A stretch of DNA of 64,000 nt from an uncultured Altererythrobacter sp. (lineage in GTDB: Bacteria; Pseudomonadota; Alphaproteobacteria; Sphingomonadales; Sphingomonadaceae). A program made the translations under genes and the position numbers. The notes beneath the pieces were generated by a model that searched no databases, was not told where the DNA came from, and was given only the letters and a program-made list of their open reading frames with translations. The DNA is taken from NCBI GenBank assembly GCA_913056125.1, contig CAJXNC010000002.1:1-64000 (forward strand), written 5' to 3'. This document shows, piece by piece, positions 34,988 to 44,246 of the stretch; the stretch's first letter is position 1, and every line of letters starts with the position of its first letter.

Positions 34988-35473
34988 TTGGACAAGCCCG
35001 TCACGCTGGCCGCCATTACCGGCGCGCATGGCGTGACGGGCGAAGTCCGCCTGAAGCTTTTCGGCGATGGGCTCGCATCGCTGAAACCGCATAAGAGCTT
35101 CAATGACGGCGCGCTGACCCTGAAGAAGGTGCGCGACGACAATAAGGGCGGGGCAATCGCCCGCTTCGAGCAGGTTTCCAATCGCAACGATGCCGAGAAA
35201 TTGCGCGGGACGGTGCTCACCGTGCCGCGTTCCTCTCTGCCTGCGCTCGCCGAGGGCGAGTATTACCATGCCGATCTGATCGGCCTAGCGGCTGTCTCCG
35301 ATAATGGGGAAACGCTCGGTACTGTGGTGGCGGTGGAGAATTTCGGCGCGGGCGACGTGATCGAGATCGAACGGCCCAACAACAAGCGTTTCATGGTCCC
35401 CATGCGCGCCGAAGCCGTGCCTGATTGGGATGATGAGAGACTGATCGTAACCTCAGAATTCGCCGAGGCTTGA
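34988..35473 (+). CDS. rimM: Ribosome maturation factor RimM
   Basis: 161 residues from TTG 34988, with GGAG at the rpsP stop serving as ribosome binding site. It has the RimM opening ITGAHGVTGEVRLKLFGD and the C-terminal PRC-barrel region (EYYHADLIGLAAVSDNGETLGTV, RFMVPMRAEAV). It assists 30S head assembly and binds S19. Confidence 0.94.
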   Translation: MDKPVTLAAITGAHGVTGEVRLKLFGDGLASLKPHKSFNDGALTLKKVRDDNKGGAIARFEQVSNRNDAEKLRGTVLTVPRSSLPALAEGEYYHADLIGLAAVSDNGETLGTVVAVENFGAGDVIEIERPNNKRFMVPMRAEAVPDWDDERLIVTSEFAEA

Positions 35474-35531
35474 GTCAGCCGCCTTATAAGGCTAATACAC
35501 CTCCCGGGACGATGTACGGGACTTAAGTCTT

Positions 35532-35909
35532 ATGGAACTCGCAATCTGGATCGCCTCGATTATCGGCATTCTTGCGCTACTCGGTGGACTGTCAGCCGGC
35601 TCGGCGCTTGGCCTGCACCTGCTCAAGCCCAATTGGTCGCGTGTGCGACGGATCATCACCGCTGGCAGCTTTGCCGCCATGCTGCCCATGTCGATCGCCT
35701 TTGCCGGCTTCCTGTTTGAGGGCGATATCGAGGATACTTCCGAGTTCGCCATCGCTTTTGTTGCGCTGATCGCGACAACAATCATGCTCGCGATCCTGTG
35801 CCTTCCGGCAGCGTGGATGATTACGCGCCATGCCGAAGCGAAGGATGGCCAGGCCCCCCTTCTTGGCGACAGCAGCGAGGATCCCGCCCTGATCGGGGCA
35901 GATGGCTGA
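35532..35909 (+). CDS. Small membrane protein of unknown function
   Basis: 125 residues with three hydrophobic segments (WIASIIGILALLGGLSAGSAL, AAMLPMSIAFAGFLF and FAIAFVALIATTIMLAILCLPAAW) and a polar acidic tail. No family is recognised. It overlaps the next gene by 8 bp and is the first of three genes lying between rimM and trmD. Confidence 0.68.
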   Translation: MELAIWIASIIGILALLGGLSAGSALGLHLLKPNWSRVRRIITAGSFAAMLPMSIAFAGFLFEGDIEDTSEFAIAFVALIATTIMLAILCLPAAWMITRHAEAKDGQAPLLGDSSEDPALIGADG

Positions 35910-36471
35910 CGCGAAGCCAGCATTCGATTTAACGCTCTGGCACAGGCTCGAATCCTATGAGATCGGGCCCGAGGGTGCCGCGCTGTCCTTTGCCGACCGG
36001 CTGGCGCGCGAAAACCGCTGGAGCGTGGACTACGCCGCGCGCGTGATCCGTGAATATAAGCGCTTCTGCTATCTTGCCCGCACGGCCGGGCACGAAGTCA
36101 CACCGTCCGACCAAGTCGACCAGGCATGGCACCTGCACCTGACCTATAGCCGCGACTATTGGGACCGCTTTTGTCCCGAGATACTCGGCGCACCGCTCCA
36201 TCATGGTCCCACGGCGGGCGGGCAGACCGAAAAGGCGCGCTATTTCGAGCAATATGCGCAGACGCTGAAAAGCTATGAGGAGGCATTTTGCGAGCTTCCG
36301 CCTGCCGATATCTGGTCGCCTGCGAGCTTGCGTTTCGGCAAACATCCGCGCGCCTTCCGCGTTAACCCCGAGGATGTCATCTTCTTCAAGGAAAAGCGGG
36401 GTATTGTGCTAATGCTGGCAGTCATTGCAGCATTGCTGGTGCTGGGATTTGTCCTTGGGAGGATAACATGA
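35902..36471 (+). CDS. Glycine-rich-domain-like protein with C-terminal membrane anchor
   Basis: 189 residues. The core VDQAWHLHLTYSRDYWDRFC resembles the conserved WH.H...Y.... region of the GRDP-like (DUF1399-type) family, first named in plants, and sits in a helical, charged N-terminal part. The C-terminus is a single membrane helix (GIVLMLAVIAALLVLGFVLG). Function is unknown. The start overlaps the preceding gene and the stop overlaps the following TIGR04222 gene by 4 bp, so the three are likely coupled. Confidence 0.72.
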   Translation: MADAKPAFDLTLWHRLESYEIGPEGAALSFADRLARENRWSVDYAARVIREYKRFCYLARTAGHEVTPSDQVDQAWHLHLTYSRDYWDRFCPEILGAPLHHGPTAGGQTEKARYFEQYAQTLKSYEEAFCELPPADIWSPASLRFGKHPRAFRVNPEDVIFFKEKRGIVLMLAVIAALLVLGFVLGRIT

Positions 36472-37289
36472 CCGGACTTAATCCGTTCGACTGGTATGGC
36501 GGCGCCTTCCTCGCGCTTTATGCCGTGCTCTATTTCGGCGCGATGATTGCCGGTTTCGCGATTGCCAACTGGCTGCGTCCGGATGGCAATTTCGCCGTCC
36601 TCGATGACGAGGAAGACCTCGCCGTGCTCGCCGGCAACAAGGACAGGCTGGCCGAAACGCTGGTTGCGCGCATGCTGGCGCGCGGCGCCTTGCAGATCGA
36701 CAAGAGCAAGAAGCTTTACCGTGCGACTGGCGCGAGCGGCCAGAATGCCAGCGAAAATGCCATCCTTGCGCTCGAAACGCCCTTGCGCTGGTCGCAAGTG
36801 CGCAAGATCGCCAACCACCGGGCGGAGGAGATCGACACGAAGCTGGTCAATCGCGGCGTGCTGATGGAGAAGGGCGAGGCGCTCAAGATCGGGCTCTTCG
36901 CCGCCATTCCCTATTTGCTGCTAATCGCATTCGGCTACACCAAGCTCGATATCGGGCTCGAACGTGACCGCCCGGTCGGCTTCCTCGTCGTCTTCCTCAT
37001 CATAACCGCCGTCTCGGCGCTGGTCCGCTGGGTGACGACAGACCGTCAGACCAGGGAAGGGCAGCGGGCATGGAAGGATGCGCGCTCGCGCGCTGCGCGC
37101 CTGCGCCAGGCGCCGACCGGCGCGGAAACGGGCATGGCGGTGGCGCTGTTCGGCACCGGCGTGATCGCGACATCCTCCTTTGGCGATTTCCACCGCATGC
37201 GCGCCTCTTCGGGCGATGGCGGGAGCGGCTGCGGCAGCGATGGCGGCAGCGGTTGCGGTGGAGGCGGCTGCGGGGGTTGCGGCGGCTGA
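36468..37289 (+). CDS. TIGR04222 domain membrane protein with Gly/Cys-rich tail
   Basis: 273 residues. Membrane segments occur near residues 10-35, 148-165 and 175-195. The central part (LAVLAGNKDRLAETLVARMLARGALQI, then LETPLRWSQVRKIANHRAEEIDTKL) matches TIGR04222. The protein ends in a GGSGCGSDGGSGCGGGGCGGCGG type tail, a very unusual Gly/Cys string. Function unknown; its coupling to a GRDP-like protein is seen in other bacteria to my knowledge, but I cannot verify that here. Confidence 0.75.
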   Translation: MTGLNPFDWYGGAFLALYAVLYFGAMIAGFAIANWLRPDGNFAVLDDEEDLAVLAGNKDRLAETLVARMLARGALQIDKSKKLYRATGASGQNASENAILALETPLRWSQVRKIANHRAEEIDTKLVNRGVLMEKGEALKIGLFAAIPYLLLIAFGYTKLDIGLERDRPVGFLVVFLIITAVSALVRWVTTDRQTREGQRAWKDARSRAARLRQAPTGAETGMAVALFGTGVIATSSFGDFHRMRASSGDGGSGCGSDGGSGCGGGGCGGCGG

Positions 37290-37326
37290 CATTGCCCTGA
37301 GGCCCCGCGCGTCCTAGGGCGGCGGC

Positions 37327-38058
37327 ATGACTTTCGCCGCAACCCTCTTGACGCTCTATCCGGAAATGTTTCCCGGGCCGCTCGGCGTATCGCTGGCGGG
37401 CAGGGCGCTGGAAGAAGGCGCCTGGTCGCTCGAGACGGTGCAGATCCGCGATTTCGCCAAGGACAAGCACCGCACGGTGGACGACACACCGGCTGGCGGC
37501 GGTGCAGGTATGGTGCTCAAAGCAGACGTGCTCGCCGCTGCCATCGACCATGCTCTGGACAAGCAGCCCGCCTGTCCGGTGCTCGCCATGACTCCGCGTG
37601 GGCGTCCGATTTCGCAGGAGCGGATTCGCGAGCTGGCGGCGGGTCCGGGAGTGACGATATTGTGCGGCCGTTTCGAGGGTTTCGACGAGCGAATCTTCGA
37701 AGGCAGGCCGGTCGAGGAGGTCTCACTCGCCGATATCGTCCTCTCGGGCGGAGAGCCTGCCGCGCTTGCCATATTGGATGCTTGCATTCGCCTGCTTCCC
37801 GGAGTAATGGGCGCGCCTTCAAGCGGTATCGAGGAAAGCTTCGAAACGGGGCTTCTCGAGTATCCGCAATATACCCGACCTGCTGAATGGGAAGGGCGCA
37901 CGATCCCTGAAGTGCTGCGATCGGGGGATCATGCGAAGATTTCGGCTTGGCGAAAGCAAAAGTCGGAAGACGATACACGGTCACGCAGGCCGGACCTTTG
38001 GGAGCGCCATAGTGGTGCTCGGGACCGACCTGCCTCTGATGCGCAGCGCGATGATTGA
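37327..38058 (+). CDS. trmD: tRNA (guanine(37)-N1)-methyltransferase
   Basis: 243 residues. The trefoil-knot SPOUT motifs are [12 protein letters not shown] and [28 protein letters not shown]. It methylates G37 next to the anticodon and so prevents frameshifting. It is followed 12 bp later by rplS; the usual rimM-trmD adjacency is broken by three genes. Confidence 0.96.
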   Translation: MTFAATLLTLYPEMFPGPLGVSLAGRALEEGAWSLETVQIRDFAKDKHRTVDDTPAGGGAGMVLKADVLAAAIDHALDKQPACPVLAMTPRGRPISQERIRELAAGPGVTILCGRFEGFDERIFEGRPVEEVSLADIVLSGGEPAALAILDACIRLLPGVMGAPSSGIEESFETGLLEYPQYTRPAEWEGRTIPEVLRSGDHAKISAWRKQKSEDDTRSRRPDLWERHSGARDRPASDAQRDD

Positions 38059-38070
38059 GGAAGCAAGACC

Positions 38071-38442
38071 ATGGGTCTGATTCAGGAGCTCGAGGCAGAA
38101 GCCATCGGAGCACTCAGCGAGGGGAAGGATATCCCCGAATTCCGCGCCGGTGACACCGTGCGCGTGGGTGTGCGCGTCGTCGAAGGTACGCGTACCCGTG
38201 TCCAGAATTTCGAAGGCGTCGTTATCGCCCGTTCCAACCGCGGAATGGGTTCCAACTTCACCGTTCGCAAGATCAGCTTCGGCGAAGGCGTGGAACGCGT
38301 CTTCCCGCTTTACAGCCCGAACATCGATTCGATTACCGTGGTCCGCCGCGGCGTCGTGCGGCGGGCCAAGCTGTACTACCTGCGCGGCCGCACCGGCAAA
38401 CGCGCTCGTATTGCCGAACGACGCGAAAACGTCAGCCAGTAA
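38071..38442 (+). CDS. rplS: 50S ribosomal protein L19
   Basis: 123 residues with the L19 core ([35 protein letters not shown] is conserved in parts) and the C-terminal [15 protein letters not shown]. It lies at the interface of the two subunits. Last gene of the ffh operon, followed by a terminator. Confidence 0.96.
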   Translation: MGLIQELEAEAIGALSEGKDIPEFRAGDTVRVGVRVVEGTRTRVQNFEGVVIARSNRGMGSNFTVRKISFGEGVERVFPLYSPNIDSITVVRRGVVRRAKLYYLRGRTGKRARIAERRENVSQ

Positions 38443-38467
38443 TCGCCCAATCCCTTGGGACAAATTC

Positions 38468-38506
38468 AAAGGGGCGGTTCCGCGCTGGCGGAGCCGCCCC
38501 TTTTTC
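38468..38506 (+). terminator. Rho-independent terminator after rplS
   Basis: GGGGCGGTTCC and GGAGCCGCCCC form an 11-bp stem (one G-T pair) with a short loop, followed by TTTTT. It closes the ffh-rplS transcript 28 bp after the stop. Confidence 0.9.
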
Positions 38507-38691
38507 ATGTCTCGAGTATCGATCCAAGGCAGGCTGCGGGACCAGGGATGCCCGTTTCGGCCTGTAAAAAGACTTTGCCGTAAAAGCTTTAATGGCTCTG
38601 GAAACGGCTAGGTAAACGCAGCGTTAACGAAATTATCGCGACATTCTTTTCGGTCTTCGGACCGCATTTCCGCAAGACAGGAATAAGGCAA

Positions 38692-39867
38692 ATGGCGAAG
38701 GGAAAACTGGGCTTCAATGCCGCATTTGCCATGGCAGTTGGCGGGATGATCGGCGGCGGCATCTTCGCCACGCTTGGCGTGGTGATTTCGCTGGCTGGAT
38801 CCTGGGCCTGGCTGAGCTTCCTGATCGGCGGGGTTATCGCGCTGGCGACCGGCTATTCCTATGCCCGCCTGACTACACATTTTGGCCGTGAGGGCGGGGC
38901 TTACACATTCCTGCGCGAGACCGGTCATGCCGGCATGGCCGCGCCTGTCGCATGGGTGCTGATTCTCGGATACACGCTTACCGTATCGGTCTATGCCTAC
39001 ACGTTCGGCGCCTATCTCGCCTATGCACTGGGCGGGCCGCACTGGTTCGCGCCTGCAGCGGCAGCGCTCGCCATCCTCACGCTCGCCGGGGTAAACCTGA
39101 TGGGCGTGGGTGAGGCAGCCGGGGTCGAGATCTTTGCCGTCTGGGGCAAGCTGGCCGTTCTCGGTGTTTTGGCGGTGATCGGCATAGCCCGCTGGCAGCC
39201 GGACATGCTTTCTCTCGACCAATCGACGCCCGGTTTCACAGGCGCGCTGATCGGCGCAGCCTCGGTCTTCATGGCCTATGAGGGCTTCCAGCTGCTCGCC
39301 TACGATTATGACGACATGGCCAATCCCGATCACGTGCTGAGAAGCGCTGTGTCGCTAGCGATCATCTGCACGGCCTGTGTCTACATTGCTGTGGCCATTG
39401 GCTGCGCCATGCTGGTGGGTGCCTCCCAGATCGTCGCGGACAAGGAAATCGCACTGGCCGAGGCCGGGCGGCAGGCACTGGGCGAGACAGGCTTTGTCGG
39501 CGTGACCATCGCTGCGGCGCTGTCCACCGCATCGGCGATCAATGCCACGCTGTTTTCGACAGCGCGCCTGTCCAGCGAAGTCTCGCGCCACGGTGACCTT
39601 CCGCGCCTGTTTTCCAGGGAGGACAAGGAAGGCGTGCCCTGGGCCGGTGTCCTTATCATCGGCGCAATCGCTGCGCTGCTCGCCGTGATCGGCGGGCTGC
39701 AAAACCTCGTCCAGGCAGCCAGTTTCGTCTTTCTCGGCGTCTTTGCGCTGGTCAACTGGCTGAGCTGGCGCGTGGCGGAAGAGGGGCGCTGGCAGGCCAT
39801 TCTGGGCATGGTTGGAGCATTATCGGCCGCATTAGTTCTTGCGGCTCATCTCGCGGGCTTTATCTGA
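38692..39867 (+). CDS. APC-family amino acid permease
   Basis: 391 residues, about 11-12 membrane segments. The first helix AMAVGGMIGGGIFATLG carries the unwound G(S/G)xxGxG/I-G-IF motif of the amino acid-polyamine-organocation superfamily. Length is short for the family, so the C-terminus may have only 11 helices. Substrate is not readable. Asd follows 27 bp later and may be cotranscribed, but without substrate evidence a link to lysine or methionine metabolism is speculative. Confidence 0.82.
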   Translation: MAKGKLGFNAAFAMAVGGMIGGGIFATLGVVISLAGSWAWLSFLIGGVIALATGYSYARLTTHFGREGGAYTFLRETGHAGMAAPVAWVLILGYTLTVSVYAYTFGAYLAYALGGPHWFAPAAAALAILTLAGVNLMGVGEAAGVEIFAVWGKLAVLGVLAVIGIARWQPDMLSLDQSTPGFTGALIGAASVFMAYEGFQLLAYDYDDMANPDHVLRSAVSLAIICTACVYIAVAIGCAMLVGASQIVADKEIALAEAGRQALGETGFVGVTIAAALSTASAINATLFSTARLSSEVSRHGDLPRLFSREDKEGVPWAGVLIIGAIAALLAVIGGLQNLVQAASFVFLGVFALVNWLSWRVAEEGRWQAILGMVGALSAALVLAAHLAGFI

Positions 39868-39894
39868 GCCCGCAACAAGCAGGAGTATCGAATA

Positions 39895-40920
39895 ATGGGT
39901 TACCGGGTAGCAGTGGTCGGAGCGACGGGGAATGTCGGGCGCGAGATGCTCGCCATTCTCGCCGAGCGCGAATTCCCGATGGACGAGGTGGCCGCGGTCG
40001 CCTCTCCTCGCAGCCATGGCACGGAGATCGAGCTGGGCGACACCGGCAAGATGCTCAAGTGCAAGAATATCGAGCATTTCGATTTCACCGGCTGGGATAT
40101 TGCCCTGTTCGCCTGTGGCAGCGGCCCGACGAAGGAATATGCTCCCAAGGCGGCGGCGGCCGGTTGCGTGGTGATCGACAACAGCTCGCTTTACCGCATG
40201 GACCCGGACGTGCCGCTAGTCGTGCCCGAAGTGAACCCTGACGCGATCGACGGCTATACGAAGAAGAACATCATCGCCAACCCGAACTGCTCTACCGCGC
40301 AGATGGTGGTGACGCTCAAGCCGCTGCACGATGCCGCGACGATCAAGCGCGTGGTCGTCTCGACCTACCAGTCGGTTTCCGGCGCGGGCAAATCGGGCAT
40401 GGACGAGCTGTTCGAGCAGAGCCGCGCGATCTTTGTCGGCGATACGGTCGAGCCCAAGACCTTCACCAAGCAGATCGCCTTCAACGTGATCCCGCATATC
40501 GACGTGTTCATGGATGACGGCTTCACCAAGGAAGAGTGGAAGATGGTCGTCGAGACCAAGAAGATCCTCGACCCGAAGGTCAAGGTGCAGGCCACTTGTG
40601 TGCGCGTGCCGGTATTTGTCGGCCATTCCGAATCGATCAGCCTGGAGTTCGAGAACGAGATTTCGGCAGAGCAGGCGCAGGAATTGCTGCGCGAAGCGCC
40701 GGGCATCATGCTCGTCGACAAGCGCGAGGACGGTGGATACGTCACCCCCGTCGAATGTGCGGGCGATTATGCCACCTTCGTTTCGCGCGTGCGCGAGGAC
40801 CCGACGGTCGATAACGGCCTTGTGCTGTGGTGCGTCTCCGATAACCTTCGCAAGGGTGCCGCATTGAACGCGGTGCAGATCGCCGAGCTGCTCGGACGAC
40901 GTCACCTGAAGAAGGGATAA
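39895..40920 (+). CDS. asd: Aspartate-semialdehyde dehydrogenase
   Basis: 341 residues. The NADP-binding GATGNVGREM lies at residues 9-18, the catalytic cysteine in ANPNCSTAQMV, and the PHIDVFMDDGFTKEEWKM segment is typical of the bacterial enzyme. It reduces aspartyl phosphate to the semialdehyde feeding lysine, diaminopimelate, threonine and methionine. GAGTATCGAATA precedes the start. Confidence 0.97.
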   Translation: MGYRVAVVGATGNVGREMLAILAEREFPMDEVAAVASPRSHGTEIELGDTGKMLKCKNIEHFDFTGWDIALFACGSGPTKEYAPKAAAAGCVVIDNSSLYRMDPDVPLVVPEVNPDAIDGYTKKNIIANPNCSTAQMVVTLKPLHDAATIKRVVVSTYQSVSGAGKSGMDELFEQSRAIFVGDTVEPKTFTKQIAFNVIPHIDVFMDDGFTKEEWKMVVETKKILDPKVKVQATCVRVPVFVGHSESISLEFENEISAEQAQELLREAPGIMLVDKREDGGYVTPVECAGDYATFVSRVREDPTVDNGLVLWCVSDNLRKGAALNAVQIAELLGRRHLKKG

Positions 40921-40931
40921 GGGTAGGAAAT

Positions 40932-41483
40932 ATGCGTTTGGCAGGCACTGTAGCGATGGTTCTCCTCCTCGGTGCCTGCAATGCGCAGGAGCCTGCGGCA
41001 GAGCCCGAAGCACCAGCCGAGGCGGATTCGACGCTCGGCGCCAAGGACGAGATCGACCTTCAGGCAAGCGGGATCACCGTGCCGCCGCAGGATGGCGATG
41101 CGGCGCTGGAAGTGCCCTTTGGCAGCAAGCGGGCAGCGGCCGAGGCAACGCTCGCCGTGGTGCTGGGCAGTGTCGTGGAGCGCCGAGAGAATGACGAATG
41201 TCCTGCAGGCCCCATGGCGATGACCGAGTATCGCGGTGTCACGCTCAACTTCCAGGACGACAGGTTCGTCGGCTGGTTCGCCACCGATCCCTATGTCCCC
41301 GACCAGACCCGCGAAGAAATGCTTGCGACCGAAGGCGTCGTACTGATCGGGGACAGCACGCTCGGTCCCGAATTCGTGATCGGAGATGTCGATGGCATGA
41401 GCATCGGCGGATTGTTCGACGGTGCCTTGGACGATTCTGCCGTGTTCAGTCTCTGGGCCGGCGTGAACTGCTTCTTCCGTTAG
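40932..41483 (+). CDS. Lipoprotein of unknown function
   Basis: 183 residues. The short signal peptide ends with a clear lipobox LGAC near residue 16, then a disordered PAEAD-rich linker and a compact domain with GVTLNFQDDRFVGWFA and two later cysteines. No family is recognised. It follows asd by 11 bp and may be on the same transcript. Confidence 0.65.
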   Translation: MRLAGTVAMVLLLGACNAQEPAAEPEAPAEADSTLGAKDEIDLQASGITVPPQDGDAALEVPFGSKRAAAEATLAVVLGSVVERRENDECPAGPMAMTEYRGVTLNFQDDRFVGWFATDPYVPDQTREEMLATEGVVLIGDSTLGPEFVIGDVDGMSIGGLFDGALDDSAVFSLWAGVNCFFR

Positions 41484-41493
41484 GGTGGGGCAC

Positions 41494-42237
41494 GTGACTG
41501 CATTTGATCCCTACGCGCCGCTAAATGAACCCAAGCGGTTCGCGGAAGGCGTGTGGATCGTCGATGGGCCGGAAATCCGCATGACCTACGGCCCGATCAA
41601 ACTGCCATTCCCAACGCGCATGACGATTGTCCGGCTGACCGGTGGCGGCCTTTGGATACACTCGCCCATCGCTCCCGATGAGGGGCTGTTCGAAGCGGTG
41701 GATTCGCTTGGCGAGGTGCAGCACCTCATCGCACCCAATTCGATCCATTACTGGTACATGGCCGACTGGATCGAGCGCTACCCGCAAGCGACGACCTATG
41801 CCGTGCCCGACCTTGCCGAAACGGCCAAGCGTCCATTCCGCATCGATCACAGGCTGGAACTGGATGCCGGGTTCGACTGGCAGGATGAGGTGGATTTCCT
41901 GCTGGTACCGGGGACCATGGTCAGCGAGGCAGTATTCTTCGTCCAGGGTGGTAATGTCCTGATCCTCACCGATCTGATCGAGAATTTCGAGCCCAAACGC
42001 GTTCACAACCCGCTGCTGCGCTGGTTGATACGCCTGGCAGGGGCAGATGGTGGCGCGCCCTATGATTTGCGCATGACTTTCCGCCCCAAAATGAAGCTGG
42101 TGCGCGAACAGGTCGGGCGCATGCTGGAATGGCCGGTTGAGAGGATCGTCATGGCCCATGGCAAGCCGGTCGAGGAAGATGCGCGCGCCATGCTTGGGCG
42201 ATCTTTCAAATGGGCCAGGCCGGAAGTGAAGATGTGA
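41494..42237 (+). CDS. DUF4336 domain protein
   Basis: 247 residues from GTG 41494 (another GTG at 41485 is possible; GGGTGGGG lies just upstream). The opening YAPLNEPKRFAEGVWIVDGPEI and the metallo-beta-lactamase-like pattern TGGGLWIHSPIAP ... HLIAPNSIHYWYMADW match DUF4336. The histidine set resembles a degenerate metallo-hydrolase site rather than the full HxHxDH motif. Function unknown. Its stop overlaps the start of the next hydrolase. Confidence 0.76.
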   Translation: MTAFDPYAPLNEPKRFAEGVWIVDGPEIRMTYGPIKLPFPTRMTIVRLTGGGLWIHSPIAPDEGLFEAVDSLGEVQHLIAPNSIHYWYMADWIERYPQATTYAVPDLAETAKRPFRIDHRLELDAGFDWQDEVDFLLVPGTMVSEAVFFVQGGNVLILTDLIENFEPKRVHNPLLRWLIRLAGADGGAPYDLRMTFRPKMKLVREQVGRMLEWPVERIVMAHGKPVEEDARAMLGRSFKWARPEVKM

Positions 42238-42983
42238 GCGATCCGCAGATAATAGAAAGCTTCGACGGCACACCTATCGCCGTGCATCGTGAGGGAAGCG
42301 GTCGACCGGTCCTGCTGCTGCACGGCCTGTTTTCCAGCGCCTGGATGAACTGGATCAATTTCGGCCACGCGCAGGCCTTAGCCGATGCCGGTTTCGAGGC
42401 GATCATGCCGGACCTGCGTGCCCATGGCGAAAGCGGCAAGCCGCAGGACCCTGCCGCCTATCCGCGCGACGTGTTGGTGCGTGACGTGCTGGCGCTGGTC
42501 GATGCCTTGCAGCTCGAGGATTACGACCTGGTCGGCTTCTCGCTCGGTGCGCGCACGGCGGCAAGCTCTGTAATCGCCGGTCTCGAACCACGGCGACTGG
42601 CGCTGTGCGGGATGGGTCTGACAGGTCTTTCCGGCTGGGTGCGGCGGGCGGACTTCTTCATTGATGCGATCGACCGTTTCGAGACGGTGCGCCCCGGCGA
42701 TCCGGCCTACTACTCGGTCCAGTTCATGAAGCAGATGAAGGTGGATCGGGTGGCCGCACGGCTCTTGCTGCAATCTGTAGGCGACGTGGAACCCGGCGCA
42801 CTAGAGGCCATCACCATGCGCACCGCAGCGATCTGCGGCTTGAAGGACAATGACAACGGCTCTGCCAGGGACCTTGCCATGGCACTGCCGGACGGGCGTT
42901 ATCGTGCCATCCCCGGCGACCATATGGGAAGTGTCACCAAGCCCGATCTGGGACAGGCCCTGGTGGGCTTCTTGTCGGACTGA
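42234..42983 (+). CDS. Alpha/beta-hydrolase
   Basis: 249 residues from GTG 42234, overlapping the previous stop (GTGA), with GGAAG upstream. The oxyanion-hole motif LLLHGLFSS is near residue 30, the nucleophile elbow GFSLGAR has Ser at its centre, and the catalytic His lies in GDHMGS near the C-terminus. Substrate is unknown. Coupled translation with the DUF4336 protein suggests a shared pathway. Confidence 0.82.
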   Translation: MSDPQIIESFDGTPIAVHREGSGRPVLLLHGLFSSAWMNWINFGHAQALADAGFEAIMPDLRAHGESGKPQDPAAYPRDVLVRDVLALVDALQLEDYDLVGFSLGARTAASSVIAGLEPRRLALCGMGLTGLSGWVRRADFFIDAIDRFETVRPGDPAYYSVQFMKQMKVDRVAARLLLQSVGDVEPGALEAITMRTAAICGLKDNDNGSARDLAMALPDGRYRAIPGDHMGSVTKPDLGQALVGFLSD

Positions 42984-43074
42984 CACGTATTTGGTCGAAG
43001 CGCGCTTGGCCGACTTGGTTATGTAGTCTTACTCATACAGGAAGTGGGGCGTTTCCTCGGCCAGGGAGGCGAGA

Positions 43075-44079
43075 ATGAGGATCTTATTGGGCTGCGGGGT
43101 CGCGCTGGCAGCCCTCGGCGGATGTTCTGCGCTAGAGGACCAGGGTATGCTGGCCACCGCGTCGGAAGATGTGACCGGGACATTGTTCGTTGCCAATAAG
43201 AGGGGTGATTCCCTCTCCCGCATCGACCTTGCCAGTGGTGAGGAAACGGCGCGCGTGGACACGTGCAGCAATCCGCATGAACTGGCGGTTTCGCCCGATC
43301 ACGCGCAGATCGTGGTTGCCTGTTACTCGGGCCGCTCCGTCGAACTCTATGCAACGCAGGACCTGGCTCGAGTAGAGCGTATCGAGCTGGGGGAGGGCGC
43401 GCGCGTGCACAGTGCCGCCTGGCTCATCGACGGCCGGATCGTTGCCGGGGCCGAAGGGCGCGGTTCGCTCTATGTGATCGACGATCCGCTCGGGGAAGAA
43501 CATGAACTGACCGAGATCGGCGGCGGCGGAACGGGGCCACATATGGTCGCCGTCAATGCCGAACACACTTTCGCCTGGGGCACGATCATCCCGACCGGCG
43601 TGGTGGTCAAATACGATCTCGTAACGGGCAGGGAAGCCGCCCGGCAGACGGTCGGCGATCAGACCGAGGCGCTGGCACTCTCGCCCGACGGCAACACGCT
43701 GTGGGTCGGCTCCAATTCGGACAATGTGATCTATCGTCTCAATGCCGCTACGCTAGAGATCGAAGCGGAGATCCCGGTCGGCGAAGTGCCCATCCGTATC
43801 GCCGCAAATCCGGACGGCACCTATGTCGCCACCTCCAATTTCGGCAGCGGCGATATCAGTGTGATCGATACGCTCTCTGACGAGGTAGTCCGCACCATCC
43901 CGGTTTCGGGAAGCAGTGATGCCGTGCAGGTGACGCTGGTCTTCTCGGAGGATGGTTCACGCCTCTATGCGGCAGAGACGGCCGATGATGTCATCGCGGA
44001 GATCGATTTTGCCAGTGGCGAAATCTTGCGCAGGTTGCCTGCAGGTCCCGGAGGAGATGGCCTCGCAGTGATCGACTGA
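43075..44079 (+). CDS. YncE-like beta-propeller lipoprotein
   Basis: 334 residues. The signal peptide ends in the lipobox LGGC. The body is a series of about seven beta-propeller blades of the YVTN/YncE type (VSPDHAQIVVACYSG, LSPDGNTLWVGSNSD, ANPDGTYVATSNFGSGDISVI, FSEDGSRLYAAETADDV). Such propellers bind protein or nucleic-acid partners in the periplasm; the ligand is unknown. The next gene is convergent. Confidence 0.82.
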   Translation: MRILLGCGVALAALGGCSALEDQGMLATASEDVTGTLFVANKRGDSLSRIDLASGEETARVDTCSNPHELAVSPDHAQIVVACYSGRSVELYATQDLARVERIELGEGARVHSAAWLIDGRIVAGAEGRGSLYVIDDPLGEEHELTEIGGGGTGPHMVAVNAEHTFAWGTIIPTGVVVKYDLVTGREAARQTVGDQTEALALSPDGNTLWVGSNSDNVIYRLNAATLEIEAEIPVGEVPIRIAANPDGTYVATSNFGSGDISVIDTLSDEVVRTIPVSGSSDAVQVTLVFSEDGSRLYAAETADDVIAEIDFASGEILRRLPAGPGGDGLAVID

Positions 44080-44183
44080 CCCTCGGGCCTGAGGCGATCG
44101 CTGGCAAATACTGTGGCGAAGGCCCGGCCTGCTTGTGCTGGGTATCTACTTCGCTTTTGCCAGTCTGTTCTTCTTGGAAATAC

Positions 44184-44216
44184 GAAAAAGGGCGCCGATC
44201 CCGCAGGATGGCGCCC
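44184..44216 (-). terminator. Rho-independent terminator of the rpsF-rpsR-rplI operon
   Basis: On the minus strand GGGCGCCATC, a 6-nt loop and GATCGGCGCCC form a near-perfect stem followed by TTTTT. It lies 30 bp past the rplI stop. Confidence 0.9.
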
Positions 44217-44246
44217 CTCTTCGTCAGCGAATTGAGCGGACAGGGT

